Source: Apricaphanius iberus
Lineage: Eukaryota; Chordata; Actinopteri; Cyprinodontiformes; Aphaniidae
Length of the DNA stretch: 64,000 nt
NCBI GenBank assembly: GCA_028564705.1
Contig: JAPXFQ010002822.1
Coordinates: forward strand, 2,279,501 to 2,343,500
Reading direction: 5' to 3'
Position 1 is the stretch's first letter. Every line of letters begins with the position of its first letter. The notes under the pieces are model-generated. The model was not told where the DNA came from and did no database searches. It was given only the letters and a program-made list of their open reading frames with translations. Of this stretch, positions 11,449 to 23,075 are shown one piece after another. The translations under genes and the position numbers were made by a program.

Positions 11449-12176
11449 CTATATATATATATATATATATATATTATTTATTTATTCCTTATACATGCAG
11501 TCCTTGTTTTTACATTCCCTCGTCGTCTCTTTTTACTTTCCCTTATGCATTTCTGCCTCATTATGCAAACGAGGAAGATGGCCCTTCTTGGTCCAACTCC
11601 TCTACAGTTGGTCAATAACCAGGAAGGAGAAGGATCCATGTGCAGAATGCAGAATAACAAAGTTATTTTAGGCTTGCTAACATATGTATTGCAAAGGCTG
11701 CAAATTCAGCTAGGAGGTGCTGTAGGCTACTCAAGCTAACTTAAATGTAGTTAATCCTTCACTCATAAAAATAGATCTCAGCATGTCCAGAAAGTATTAC
11801 CGACTTTTTTCTACTGTAGTATCTGTTTTGAGCTTGATAACTTTGCCTGGGTCAAAGCTAAGCTACGAGAGGCAAGAGAAACATTACAATAGCAACACAT
11901 ATGCAAACTCAATCCGTTAATTATCTGTTATGGAGTAACGTGAGCTTACAGAGTTACGTACATTATTTATGTTTAGTTAGAAATCAAATTTGGTAAAGTA
12001 CCCCAGAGCTCAGCTAATGTTAAAACATGCAGATGCCTAGATCACACAACATCCACTAAAGTTAGATAGACCTATGTCAAAACCAACCAATATGCAAAAG
12101 TGCATGTTTAAGGAAAAGGAAAAGCAACATATATATATTTCTGCTTTTATTTTAAATTATGTCAGTTTTGGTCCTC

Positions 12177-13644
12177 AATGGTATTCCATAGAGATGGAGA
12201 TAAGGATAAGGATGATTCAGTCTCCGATGTAGTTTTAACATATTCATTTTGATGGTTAGAGCTCTCTCCCCCTAACATAATGTCTCTCTGCCTGCCAGTG
12301 GCTGTCATCTGCCTGTGTGTGTGTTATATCAGGATTACGGTAGCAAATAAAATAAAAAATACAACAACCAAGTCCTTCACCTACACCAGTGTAGGTAGAA
12401 GGTCAGCTTAGTCGGCAGCATTATAAAACATTACCTGGCTGCTTTAATAATAATTACTAATCACCAAAAAAGAATTTATCTTGAAATAATTTTCCCACTA
12501 CACATGTTTTACATAATGCTGTCAAAGTAGGAAGTACCCAACATGTCCGCACCGCCCTTGCAGATTAAATACACACGCCCCCTTTTTCACAAGTTGCAAG
12601 TTGGGAGAGTCAAAAGTAAGACACTAGGCACCATCATTTTTATAGTATGTTACTTTCTAAAATGTCTTGGTCAAAATGCCCATATGGCTGCAAGAAATAC
12701 AGGACCTCATTTAACACACCTAAAGAACAGCCAAATTGTCAGAAACGGCTGGTATTTCTCTCCAGAATCCCACATCTAACCAGCTACAACATGTTGTACA
12801 TATATATAATAGTTTAGCAAAATAAGTAAAAAGTGATAAACGAAAGAAAAAAGGTAAAAATTTATTTAAAAAAATTATAAACAAGCTCTCAAAATAGAAC
12901 GGAATGTTTACAAACTGATCCATCACACCGCTGAAGAATGATATAATGCAGGCCTACGCTAATTCATTGAAAAGACCTTGTAGAAGTGTGTCAATAGACA
13001 ACCAGTAAAATAATATTTTAAAACAAACAAAAACAAAAACCTGAATTTACTGAGCAAAATCACAAATATAACAGGGAACAAAGATTTTTAGTGCCTCTGT
13101 GAGCCATCAACACATGTTCTGAATTAATTTGCTATCTAACCTGCGGTTGTTGAAACTCCTAATGCAATGGATGTGGTTCGATATATGCAGGAAAAACAAG
13201 AGGCGAAAAAGAACCAGGATTTTAAACAGATATACAGTAACAATGAGATTGCATCAGATAAAGACAAAGTCTTTAAGAAAAGAAGAAATGAAAGAATATT
13301 CTTATGTTCAGGAGAAGACTAGAAAACTCAAAGCGAGAAAAGGTGCACCATTAAATATTAATGTTGTTTAATATTTAATAGTAGAAATCAAAGATGCTTC
13401 ACACACAGTGAGACCTAATGCATGTGCTCAGTTGAAGAGTTTCAAGGTTACAGACCTGATTCCTTCAAACAGTTGAGTCAGTTTCTGTGTGCTGAAATGA
13501 TGATGCCTAAAAAGCTTTTGGCTCTGCCTTTCGCCAATCGGCTTTGTACCAAAGAAAAGGTTTCTACCGTATGTACCTTTCCAATTTCTGTCACACTTGT
13601 TTCAGATTATCAAACAGATCTTCATATCAGTACATTACACGTTT
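12177..13644. other. Unrecognised AT-rich DNA
   Basis: No conserved frame or repeat found. The lysine/arginine-rich open frame at 13,129-13,371 has no family motif and composition expected of A-rich DNA. Confidence 0.4.
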
Positions 13645-14106
13645 TACAGGGGAAATATTATGCCTCTTTGTAAACATCTTATAATAATTTTCTGACCTGT
13701 ATATGTTAATGAAGTTCTTTGCATAAAAACTCTCTCGGCTAATGGGATCTCACAGCTAAACAACTTTAGTCCCTTCTAGAATGAGTTTTTAGATGGCTCT
13801 GTCAATTTAATGCAAATTAGCAGTTGCAGACCACACCCACCCATGTTGTTACTTGTCATTCGTGAGAATGACATGGAATTGGTGGTCAGGTTTTGTCAAG
13901 TGGAGGGCAGTTATATGCAAATACCCCCATTTGAGAATTCACAATAAGACTTTTTCAAACAGCATGTAGAAGCGCAACCGACAGTAACAAACTGCAACAA
14001 ACGGCTGGTTTTTGTTCATGTCTGAGGTGTTTATGGAGGCAGCAGAGGCCCCAGTGGGAACACAAAAAGATGACAAAGGTGAAATTGTCACAGTATGTCT
14101 CCTTTA
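13645..14106. mobile_element. Possible MITE with GGGGA-type ends
   Basis: The left end reads GTTTTACAGGGGAAATATTA. The right end, inverted, reads GTTTAAAGGAGACATACTG. They align imperfectly over about 20 bp. The interior includes a dyad around TCATTCGTGAGAATGA (13,857-13,872) and a GCATGTAGAAGCGCAACC block. This resembles a teleost MITE whose ends read 'AAAGGGGACATATTATG'. No target duplication could be fixed. Confidence 0.45.
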
Positions 14107-14876
14107 AACAATCCAATCAACTCTTTATGTGATGAAAAAAAAAAAATACGAAAGATATGTTTGACATTTACCAGTCAGGTAAATTACGCCTTTAGGTAAA
14201 ATTAGCCACTTCCTTCTATCTTTTTAATGTTTTACTGACAATGATCACAAAATATTTCAAATTGTTGGCAGAACTGTGGCAACATCATGCTGTGGGCTGT
14301 GTTTGGCAAAATTTTCACCAAGGCATACAATCCAAAAATAAAGAATAATACTAAAAGAAGCAAAGATGACCCCCCTGCAAAACATGTGAGGTAGTTTATG
14401 GAGACCAATGTGACCAAAGCCCACTGATCAGTGGATTAGCTGTGGGAATGGTAGACTCTCGTTCCAAGAGACTTTGAAAAACTAAAATGGTATCTGTAAA
14501 GGTACTGGTGTCTTTGAAAATATAATATAGGAATTAGAATGGACCATTCATTATTATGAAAAAGATCCAATAACTAATTCTGTTTTTATTTTATTTTTTG
14601 CTTGTTTTTTTATGTATGTGTTGCTATTCATGGATTATTAGATCAAACTATAATTTGTTCTGCTTTTTTAAAAATGGGTTCAAATTTAATCAGAAATGGC
14701 TGGTTTTCTTTGGATTTTAAATTGCTAATTTTAGCTGATAAGTGTCTCAATTTAGCTAAAGGGGAGGCCAACTTTACCTGAACTCTGTGTGGATAAAAAA
14801 AATTCCAAAAACTGATGTCTGAAAATCTATAGGGCATTATTCAGAATTTTCTTGCATATACAAATATAAAATTAAA
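14107..14876. other. Unrecognised AT-rich DNA
   Basis: Nothing supported apart from short homopolymer runs. Confidence 0.4.
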
Positions 14877-15470
14877 CTCCTTTCATACACACTAGTGAGA
14901 ACCTTTCATACACACTAGAGAAAGCTCTCATATAAACTAGTGAAAAGATTAACCTTTCATACACACTAGTAAAATCATTTCATACAAACTACTGAAATCC
15001 TTTCATACACACTATTGAAAGCTTCCATATAAACTAGTTATAAGATGAGCCTTTCACACACTAGTGAAACCTCTCATATGAACTAGTGTAAAAATGAACT
15101 TTTCATATACACTAGTTAAATCCTGTCATACAAACTAGAAAAAAAAAACTTTCATTCAGACTTGTAAAATCCTTTCATACAAACTAGTAAACTCCTTTCA
15201 TACAAACTAGTAAAACCCCTTCATACACACTAGTAAAAACCTCCCATACAAACTAGTAAAAACGTCTCATACACACTAGTAAAAACCTTAGTTAGGACAT
15301 GTTAAAAGTGCAATATTTCATACAAACTAGTAAACTCCTTTCATACAAACTAGTAAAACCCCTTCATACACACTAGTAAAAACCTCCCATACAAACTAGT
15401 AAAAACGTCTCATACACACTAGTAAAAACCTTAGTTAGGACATGTTAAAAGTGCAATATTTCACATAGGT
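14877..15470. repeat. Minisatellite, ~22-24 bp unit centred on ACTAGT
   Basis: Roughly two dozen imperfect units of the form TTTCATACACACTAGTAAA (with CAAACTAGT, CACTAGTG and similar variants) are strung together. Most contain the palindrome ACTAGT. Units are more diverged on the left and more uniform on the right, where a higher-order duplication is found. Confidence 0.92.
15173..15458. repeat. Exact 143-bp higher-order tandem duplication
   Basis: Positions 15,173-15,315 and 15,316-15,458 appear identical base for base. Each holds five minisatellite units plus a unique spacer containing TTAGTTAGGACATGTTAAAA. Identity in otherwise diverged DNA implies a very recent duplication, or an assembly duplication. 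Confidence 0.93.
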
Positions 15471-16684
15471 AGTATATATAATTTATTGAACTTACAGATC
15501 GATTTAGAGTAATATTATAGTTGTATTGCACCACAGAATTTCTCTGTATGCCTCACAAGAATGTGCCACCTCTCCTTTAATAAATAGTATTACAAACACC
15601 TAATGATAGAGTGTCATAAACAAGTATTAGGTTTAGGGATAAATTAGTTTATTACAAGGAGCCAGGCTCTTTTGGAAACATATAATCATTATTTGAAAAC
15701 TGCACTCAGAAATGACTCTGATTATCTTTGTCTATCAGTGGGGAATACATTTTTGCAGCTTCAGGCAGCAGTCATGTGTTGCTAGTGTTCCTGGTTTGGG
15801 CAGATTTATTTTAGCTTAAAATGGCTGTTGGAGAACTATGCGGGACTATCAAAACATCACCAGTGGCCATTCAAGGATTGTGTTTTTTGCAACTTTGCAA
15901 GGATGCTTAAAACACCTTCAGCCACACAGACTTGTCATGTGCAAAATTTTCATCCCCAGCGGTGTGCCTGGAATTGGAGTCTAATCTCATCAGAAAGCTG
16001 ATGGCATGTGCCTATCGCAGAGCTGCATGCACACATTGAAAGAGAGATGGAGGTAAAATAGTGGACCGACGGACAAGCGGGTATGAAACTGAGATGTAGA
16101 AATCACATATTGGAGTAAATCTATGTTTGGGTATTGCATCTACCTCATCTTCATATTTCATCCAAAATTTGAACTTTAATTTAAATTCAGTATTACTGCC
16201 ATAGATGCATTGCCACTCTTACTTAAGTAAGATTTCTTACTACTTCTACCCACCTCAAATTTATTCACTGAATGAAATCACTCCATGTTTGTTCACAGAC
16301 TTTACTGGTTTGATGTTATTTGATACCAGCTGAGCCTGCTGTGCTATATAGAGTTCTAGTAAGTATACTGTAAACATTAAATGTTGGAACTAGAATACCT
16401 GGTTAAATTTGAACGTATAGAGGGATTATTGATCTACATCACTTCCTGCACTACTGTGCATCTCTGGTGCGTAGAGAGAAACCATCATGTCTTGTACTGT
16501 TGGTTGCACAAATCTTTTTGATTAAAAACAACAAATAGTTCAAATTCAAGAAAATTCCATCGACTTGCATCCCTTTCAAGGTGAACAAAACGTGTCTTTG
16601 GTTGCAAGCTATCAGAAGAAGTGATCGGAATCATGCATAAAAATTGCAACACTCAGTGATTGCTTCATATCAGGTAAACCTTGG
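15471..16684. other. Mostly unrecognised; one Tol2-like hAT end
   Basis: At about 16,205-16,255 the motif 'CTTACTTAAGTAAG...ACTTCTACCCACCTC' resembles the right end of Tol2-like hAT elements, whose ends invert to CAGAGGTG with nearby ACTT/AAGT-rich sequence. The rest shows nothing I can name. Confidence 0.4.
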
Positions 16685-16795
16685 CCAGAGGTTGTGCTAG
16701 AATTTCTTGTCATCATTCATTTTGAAAGATGGGGTCAAAATAGTTTTTTTTACAATCTATCATTCAATATTAAACCCTCTAGGCGCCTGGATTTT
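16685..16795. repeat. Interspersed repeat shared with 39.3 kb
   Basis: The segment starting CCAGAGGTTGTGCTAGA, followed by TCATC, ATTTTGA, GGGTC and CAATCTAT blocks, recurs at 39,327-39,412 in the same orientation. Two copies in one window show it is a dispersed family. No ends defined. Confidence 0.6.
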
Positions 16796-16810
16796 TCTAT
16801 AAAATATTCA

Positions 16811-17119
16811 ATTTTGATATCATTAGTTCAAAATGTTGTAGTTTTAATATGGTTATAGATAAATGTATACTGTAAATGAGAAAAATCTTCAGCATGATCC
16901 AACTTTTGTGATGGGAGTGAAATTATTCATCATCACGCATATTATGACGTCACAATGCGGCGGCCATTTTGGCAAATTTTGAATTTTGATATCAAGGTTT
17001 CAAAAGGCTTTAGCTTCCAAGTAGTTTGAGATAAAGGCATATTGTATATGATAAAAATCTTCAGTATGATCCAAAGCTTTTGATGAGGGTTAAATTATTC
17101 ATCTTATTTGCATATTATA
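16811..17119. repeat. Diverged tandem duplication, offset 172 bp
   Basis: The unit at 16,811-16,946 and the unit at 16,983-17,119 share ATTTTGATATCA, AAAAATCTTCAG followed by ATGATCCAA, and AAATTATTCATC followed by GCATATTAT. They differ at many positions, so the duplication is old. Confidence 0.75.
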
Positions 17120-17212
17120 CTGATTATACTTTGCACTTTTACTTGAGTTAAAGTATGTTTAAATAGAGCTGCTTTTACCTGAGTATAATTTATTTGCTAC
17201 TCTACCCACCTC
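17120..17212. mobile_element. Tol2-like hAT terminal sequence
   Basis: Ends with CTACTCTACCCACCTCTG at 17,212 after 'TTTTACTTGAGT...TTTTACCTGAGTA'. Inverted, this reads CAGAGGTGGGTAG with ACTCA/AAGTAAAA repeats, the layout of Tol2-family termini. The opposite end is not identified, so this is a fragment. Confidence 0.55.
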
Positions 17213-20200
17213 TGACTAAAGCTCAAATAAACAGACAATAAATCAGTTAGTGCAGAAAATGCAGATGTGTCAAACACATGAAAGGATTGAGAACCTTGAA
17301 ATTATCAGGTAATGGAGAAAAAAGAAATAAGAAGAAAACAACAATAATACAAACAGGATTAGGCAAAATATTTGATAAAGTAAGGTGAGTTTTTGGATAG
17401 AGAGAAGGAGAGAGAAAAATATAACAACTAAGGGAAAATTGAGGTTGGAAGGCATGAGAAAGATGAAGGGAGAAGTATTAGGATCGGGAGAGAATATATA
17501 CTGAACACAATGGATTTGGATGGGTGAGTTAGAGACCTCCAAATCCCCTGAAGAAAACAAAGCACAGCAAGGCAGAGAAAGGCAGAGCTCTGCATGAGAG
17601 GAGATAGAGGTAAAACAAACTGGATTGTCACTGGCACCCAGAACCAGCCCAAATTTCTGGCACTCTTTCTGGCTCTAAAAACCCTCAACATAACTCAAAG
17701 TTGCTCCCAAGACCACAAAACATGCAGTTGCTGCACAGTCCAAATTCCAAAGGCATGTAATTAGACAAGTTAAATTGAGAGCAAGAACTGTACGTAATGC
17801 AGGCACATACTTATTTAGAAAATGCCAAATTACCTCCAGTTGTCATCCAGATTTAACAGTGCATATTTCTGTCACTGATTGCGTAATTGCGTAATTAAGT
17901 CCTGGAGGACAAACATGTTAACCATATCGCTGTTTAGGCTTCCTTTAATATTTTCACATTCAATGTTAAGTATGGTTAATTTCAATCCAGCATATTTAGG
18001 ATGTACTCCTGCATATGTAACACAAGCCTCCTAATCCTCCCCCCAAAAATAAGACCCTTTTTTTAGAATAACAACAAACATCTCAAAGCAGAAGAAAGGT
18101 GCTGCTGTATTATTTATAGGCTAACATGAACCTGCAAACGGTAGTACATATTTGTTGTTGTTAGAAATACACACAAGGAAGGAAATTACCAAACTGTTCA
18201 GTAACAGATTATGTTGGATTGTGGACATGGGAATAGTGTGGATTAACAGTTTTATTGGAGAACATTAATTGAATCCTTGTAGCTGTAAAAATGCATATTT
18301 TGTTTGAGATGGCCCTGTCATGTCAATAATATGTTGCTTTAAACAGTGAGTTGCAGATTATAGTAGAATTGTAGAACATTTAAACCTTAATTGGACCTAC
18401 ATGATTTTCAGTTCCAAAAAAACAATTTAACCCAGAATGTTTTTTTTCTTATAAGAACAACAATATAAACAATATCAAATTATTAAATTACTTTAATGTT
18501 CTGTATTACTAACCAGGAGCTTTTAGCTGTCTCCATTCTAGCAACTATTTTGTTTTCTCTCTGTAAGGAGCAGACTATCGGACTTTAATTCAGATTATGT
18601 ATTAAGGTTTAACTAATAAATATACATAAATAGACAATGACTCAGTTTTTTTGGCCAAACTAACAGCATTAACTTGAAAAAAATGTGAAAGTCATGTAAC
18701 AATCAAAATACATAATCATGCAATAAAATGTGGCGTCCAAATGCATAATGGATATCTTTCCACAAATAAAAAAGAAGATTTTATGTCTAGCTAAAGTTAA
18801 TTTTGTAAAATGTAGCTTAACATTTACATCTATTTAAATTTTACCTATATGCATGATAAATGAGGGAGTGGGACTTTTCATTTGTTGTGGTTCTTCATTT
18901 GAAGGCACTCTAGTGTTTCTGTTCAACAACTATAAACTTTCTGTTAAAAGATTTATACTTTAGACACATCCAGATGCTATAAGGCTTTCTTGTTTGCAAT
19001 ATTTTTCATTATGCTAAGTAGAACCAGAAATGTGGGCTACTTTATGCTGTGCTAAAAATGTTTAACTACGACAAATAAACGGTGAACTTCTCTAAAGTTT
19101 TCTTCTTTTTTTTAGATTAATACTGCTAACAAAATTAACAATTTATGGTAGGCACATTAAATTAAACCAAAGATCTACCAATTTTTTATAATCTGCAATT
19201 CTGTACATCTTACTGAGTGACAGTATCACAGCTCAAGAATTTATTTATAAGAATAAAGAATGCAATTTGTTGGTATTTGCAGGGGAGAAAAAAGGACAAG
19301 AAAAAAGCCTGAACAGATTCTGTAGAAACATATATATGGATAAGACAATGAAAAAAAAAAAAATTCTTTCAGTTTGTAAAATCTTAGCATAGGTATGCAA
19401 TGACAAAACTTTCATTAGACACCCAAATAGCACATCTTTGCTACATTTAAAATGTGTTGGGGTTTTTTAAACACAATGTGGAGAAAATCAGTAAACAGCT
19501 TTGTTGGAAAAATGTGAAAAACCTTTGTTCAGGCCTCATTTTGATTAAACCACAGGAACAGAAAACATAGACACAAATTTACCGAAAAAAATAGAATCAG
19601 GCAGAAATGGAAATATGCAGTTGTCTCATTCAACTCACGCCAAATTTGTTGAAAGTCTAACTATTGTAGAATACAGACACACACAAATACACACAAGCGT
19701 TGCTCTAGAATTATGTGCACCAGAGACTTGGCATCAGAACCCAGGAGCTGTAACGTGCCAACACTCATCAGCATCCTCTCCCTGAGCCTTCAGCCTAGAA
19801 GGTGGTGGAAATGAGGATAGGATGATGGAAGACAAACTAAAGTGTGACAAAGTAAAATAGAAAAGTCACAACTCAGAAAGAAAACAGCATCGAAGATGTA
19901 TGTAAAGTGATACATAAAAAATGTGCGGGATGCAAAATGAGTAAAGAGAGGGAGAGTGAAAGAATAAGGAACAGCTCAGCAGTCTGGTAGTGATAAAGAA
20001 GTCTGTTATTATGATAAAAAAATACTGGAAGTGAGCTGAAGTCTATTTTAGCTTTTTGGCTGATATAAACTTCAGCACACTTTTGAAAATTCGCTTTTCT
20101 ACGTTACTTTAAGTCATACGTGCATTTAGTGTTTTTAGAATAAAATCATGTTGTTGATAAACATGACTACCCATACAATGTAAAGTTTTATTACATGAAC

Positions 20201-22300
20201 GTTTGAAAATAGACATAATTTTGTTACATGTCTACTTGTATATTTGGTGATTTAAAAAAACTTGACATCTTTTTTCTCTGTTTTTAAATAATGAAAAACA
20301 GAAAACCATTGAAAAAGTTGAATACATCTCCCTCCTATGACACGAATAAGTATCTCAGATACCTTTAGTGACTAAGGTGGGAATTAAATGCAATCATTAC
20401 AAGAAAAAAACTACAAAAACCTGAATGTATTACATCTTTATTAAAAAAAACACAAAAACAAACAAAAAAACCCATAATTTTGTTCATAGGAGCCATTGTG
20501 AAATGTCCAAAGAGCAACTGGTGGTTCTGCCCCTGCAGGTTGCAGGTCCCTGGTCCATATAGAGACAACAATGGACAGGAAGGATCTTTTATTTCTCTAT
20601 TCCAAAAAAAGTGAGGAACTTTCTGACTTATATTATCCAGATGTTGTTTCTTTTACATTATGTTTAAAGCATAATTCTTTGCACAGTTTTCTCTAGAGGT
20701 TCCAGAAGAGTCCCCAGAACAGTGTTTGTTTATTAGCTTCTGTAGCTTTTTTTTTCTGTTTTGAAACTCTGAGGCTCTAATGCTTTTCCCTCGAGAAATG
20801 AAGCCAGAACAACTTGCACTCCTTGTAACAGAATTAGATAAAATATTTTTTTTAGGTGTGACTGAAAGCTCTTATGGACCCACAAATATTCTGGAGCCCC
20901 ATGGATTGTCTTATTTAGCTTATCCGTTGGACCCAGTCTGATTATTTAACCAATATCGACGGAGGGTTTTACCATGCCTTCAGACTTTATCCAGAAGACA
21001 GAAACCAAAGATTCACACAATTCTTTTCCCCAAAAAACTTTAATTATGATTACGTTACTCAACTAGGGAACTTTGTGTCAGATGTGTGTCATTTTTTTTT
21101 TTTTTTTTTTTTGATAATTGGTTTCATTGTAATGTCCTTTATATTAACGGTGTTGTCCCATTTTTCCAGCAGATTATTCTCCTCTTCATTCTACCTTCAA
21201 CTTATTCTCTATCATCTTACATCTTTCAGCATATTACACATTACTCATTCTGTTCATTTTAAATTGTTTTAATTTGACATTTGACTAAACTGGCAAGTTT
21301 AAAAATGCATATTCTTGGCTACATGTCATCATGTCGAACGGCTGAAGGGTAGCCTTGCCTTTTTCAATCTGAAGAAGTGTCCAATTACTGTCATATTGTG
21401 AGAAGGATTTAATTTATCTGTGGCTGTGCATCTATATCTATAAGTGTCTAATAATTGGTAGGAATTCTCACTTTCAGTCTGAGTGTCAAAATACTTTGTG
21501 TGTGATTTTTGTGATGGATAACAGTGACATGATTGCTCAATTAGAATATCATTTCAGTCCATCTTTTAAAATAACTTGAGCTTTACTATTTCAGTTCCGT
21601 GTTCCTTCCCAACTTCACATTATATGGTGAAATCTGATCCCTTTTTATCACTGCAAAATATAAATCCTGGAAAAGATGTATATCATTCATTGCATTTTAA
21701 ACTCCAACTGAAAATTTGTGAAAATCTCAAAAAAAGTGTAGTGCAACATTCTTCAGCCGAACTTTATAAAAAAATGGCAAAACCAAACAGAATGACTCAC
21801 AGTTATAACTAAACTCTGTTTGGGAACATTAATGGGTTCTCATGCAGCTACGGTAGAAAAAGAAAGATGGACCGAACCAGAACTTTGTCAGCAAAGGTAT
21901 CTTTCAACATCAATAAGTTCCATAACACAGTTTGCACTGAAATGAATGACTCACCATAAACAATGTCAAGCTGAATGTAAACATCACTGACACTCACTTG
22001 TGTGTCCTTAGATGCTCCTGGTAAACTGGAGCCCCAGGTAAAGGGATGGAGAAGTGTCCACAATCATCGACTATGAGTCCAAATCTGACTTGTCCATTCT
22101 GTCCACATATGTGAACAGGTTCCTTACATCTCTTCCAGTTCCGTTACTACTCGCGTGACATAGCAGTCCCATTTTAGCCACATTGCACATATACCACAGT
22201 AACATGAACAAAAACAAAACCTTCCTACTTCAGCAGCCGTGAACAAGGAGTTGCATGCTTGATTATTTTTTTACCACTGTGTCTCTCAGGTAAAATCAGG
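17213..22300. other. 5 kb without recognisable features
   Basis: I read both strands for transposase, RT or zinc-finger motifs, splice-flanked open frames and terminal repeats and found none I would defend. Only homopolymer runs stand out, such as the T run at about 21,091-21,112. This is the longest unexplained stretch besides 42.2-46.8 kb. Confidence 0.45.
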
Positions 22301-22704
22301 CCTAGATGACTAAATGTTCTCAATCCAGTTTTTCCAAGTGCTATTAAACCTACCCACCTCCAGTTTAAGAGAGAATGTTAGCTTTTCCATAACATATACT
22401 GTATATTTGTTATTATCTCAACCCAGTCCTCAAATGTGGGTGCCTATTTCTTCATCCATCTTCTGGTTATGGCTTTTTTGCTTGCGATCCACATTATTCT
22501 GAAGACATGATGGTCCCCAAATTGTGTAAAGATTATTTCCAATGTCCTCAGGTATAAGTTTCAAATGTAAATGGAGGTCTACCATCAGAAGTTTATTCAT
22601 ACAGTTCCTAATTTCCTGCCAGTAACTGCTAATGAGGGGACATCCCCAAAATACATGGAAATGGTTGGCTTTATCAACTCCACAGGACCTCCAACATGTT
22701 AATT

Positions 22705-23075
22705 CATGTTGCTTTGTCTGTGTCAGGCTGCAGACGGACGGGAGCAGCCTCTGGTGTATGGCTGTGTGTTCCAGACACAGACGGTGGAAGACTGCTGGAG
22801 ACAGGCGGTGATCTGAGGGTGAAGTGCGGATTCAGGTTGAGCTGGGTGAGCGGGTAATGGTGAGCTTGAAGCTGAGAACTCTGAGCTGTGAGTCTGGAGC
22901 AGAGAACTTGGAGGAAGACTTGGATCCTGTTGGAACCAAACGTGAGCTCTACGTCAAGGCGAAGACGATGACAGAGCATTGTGAGGTGAGTGAAGAGGTG
23001 TTTTGTATTTGTGGAGGAAGAAGATCCAGCCAATGAATGGTGAGGAGGTCATCAGGCACAGCTGATCTAGGTTGA
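22705..23075. mobile_element. GC-rich insertion inside L1 ORF2
   Basis: L1 C-terminal coding sequence is readable on both sides (HELTCWRSCGVDKANHF to the left; LYSGRRLVLCHGKNMGG to the right). The intervening 370 bp has different composition and no L1 similarity. Its right end holds a 14-bp hairpin stem (GGAGGTCATCAGGC with GCCTGATGATCTCC, one G/T wobble). The family is unknown and its exact edges are approximate. Confidence 0.6.

Larger units (their letters stand above)
10945..12176. mobile_element. Long-TIR DNA element (about 75-bp inverted ends)
   Basis: The left end, starting GAGGACCAAAACTGACAT, is repeated in inverse orientation ending at 12176. The similarity continues inward for about 75 bp through a TAGAAATATATATATTT block and a CTTTTCC...CTTAAACATGCA block. 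The interior has no transposase frame. A SINE (11,080-11,448) and TA microsatellites account for the extra length in the left half. The exact outer boundary and target duplication are unclear. Superfamily not assigned. Confidence 0.7.

Noticed and set aside
14877..15470. CRISPR-like array
   Set aside because: Repeats are imperfect and contiguous with no constant repeat plus unique spacer pattern, and the DNA is clearly eukaryotic. It is a minisatellite.
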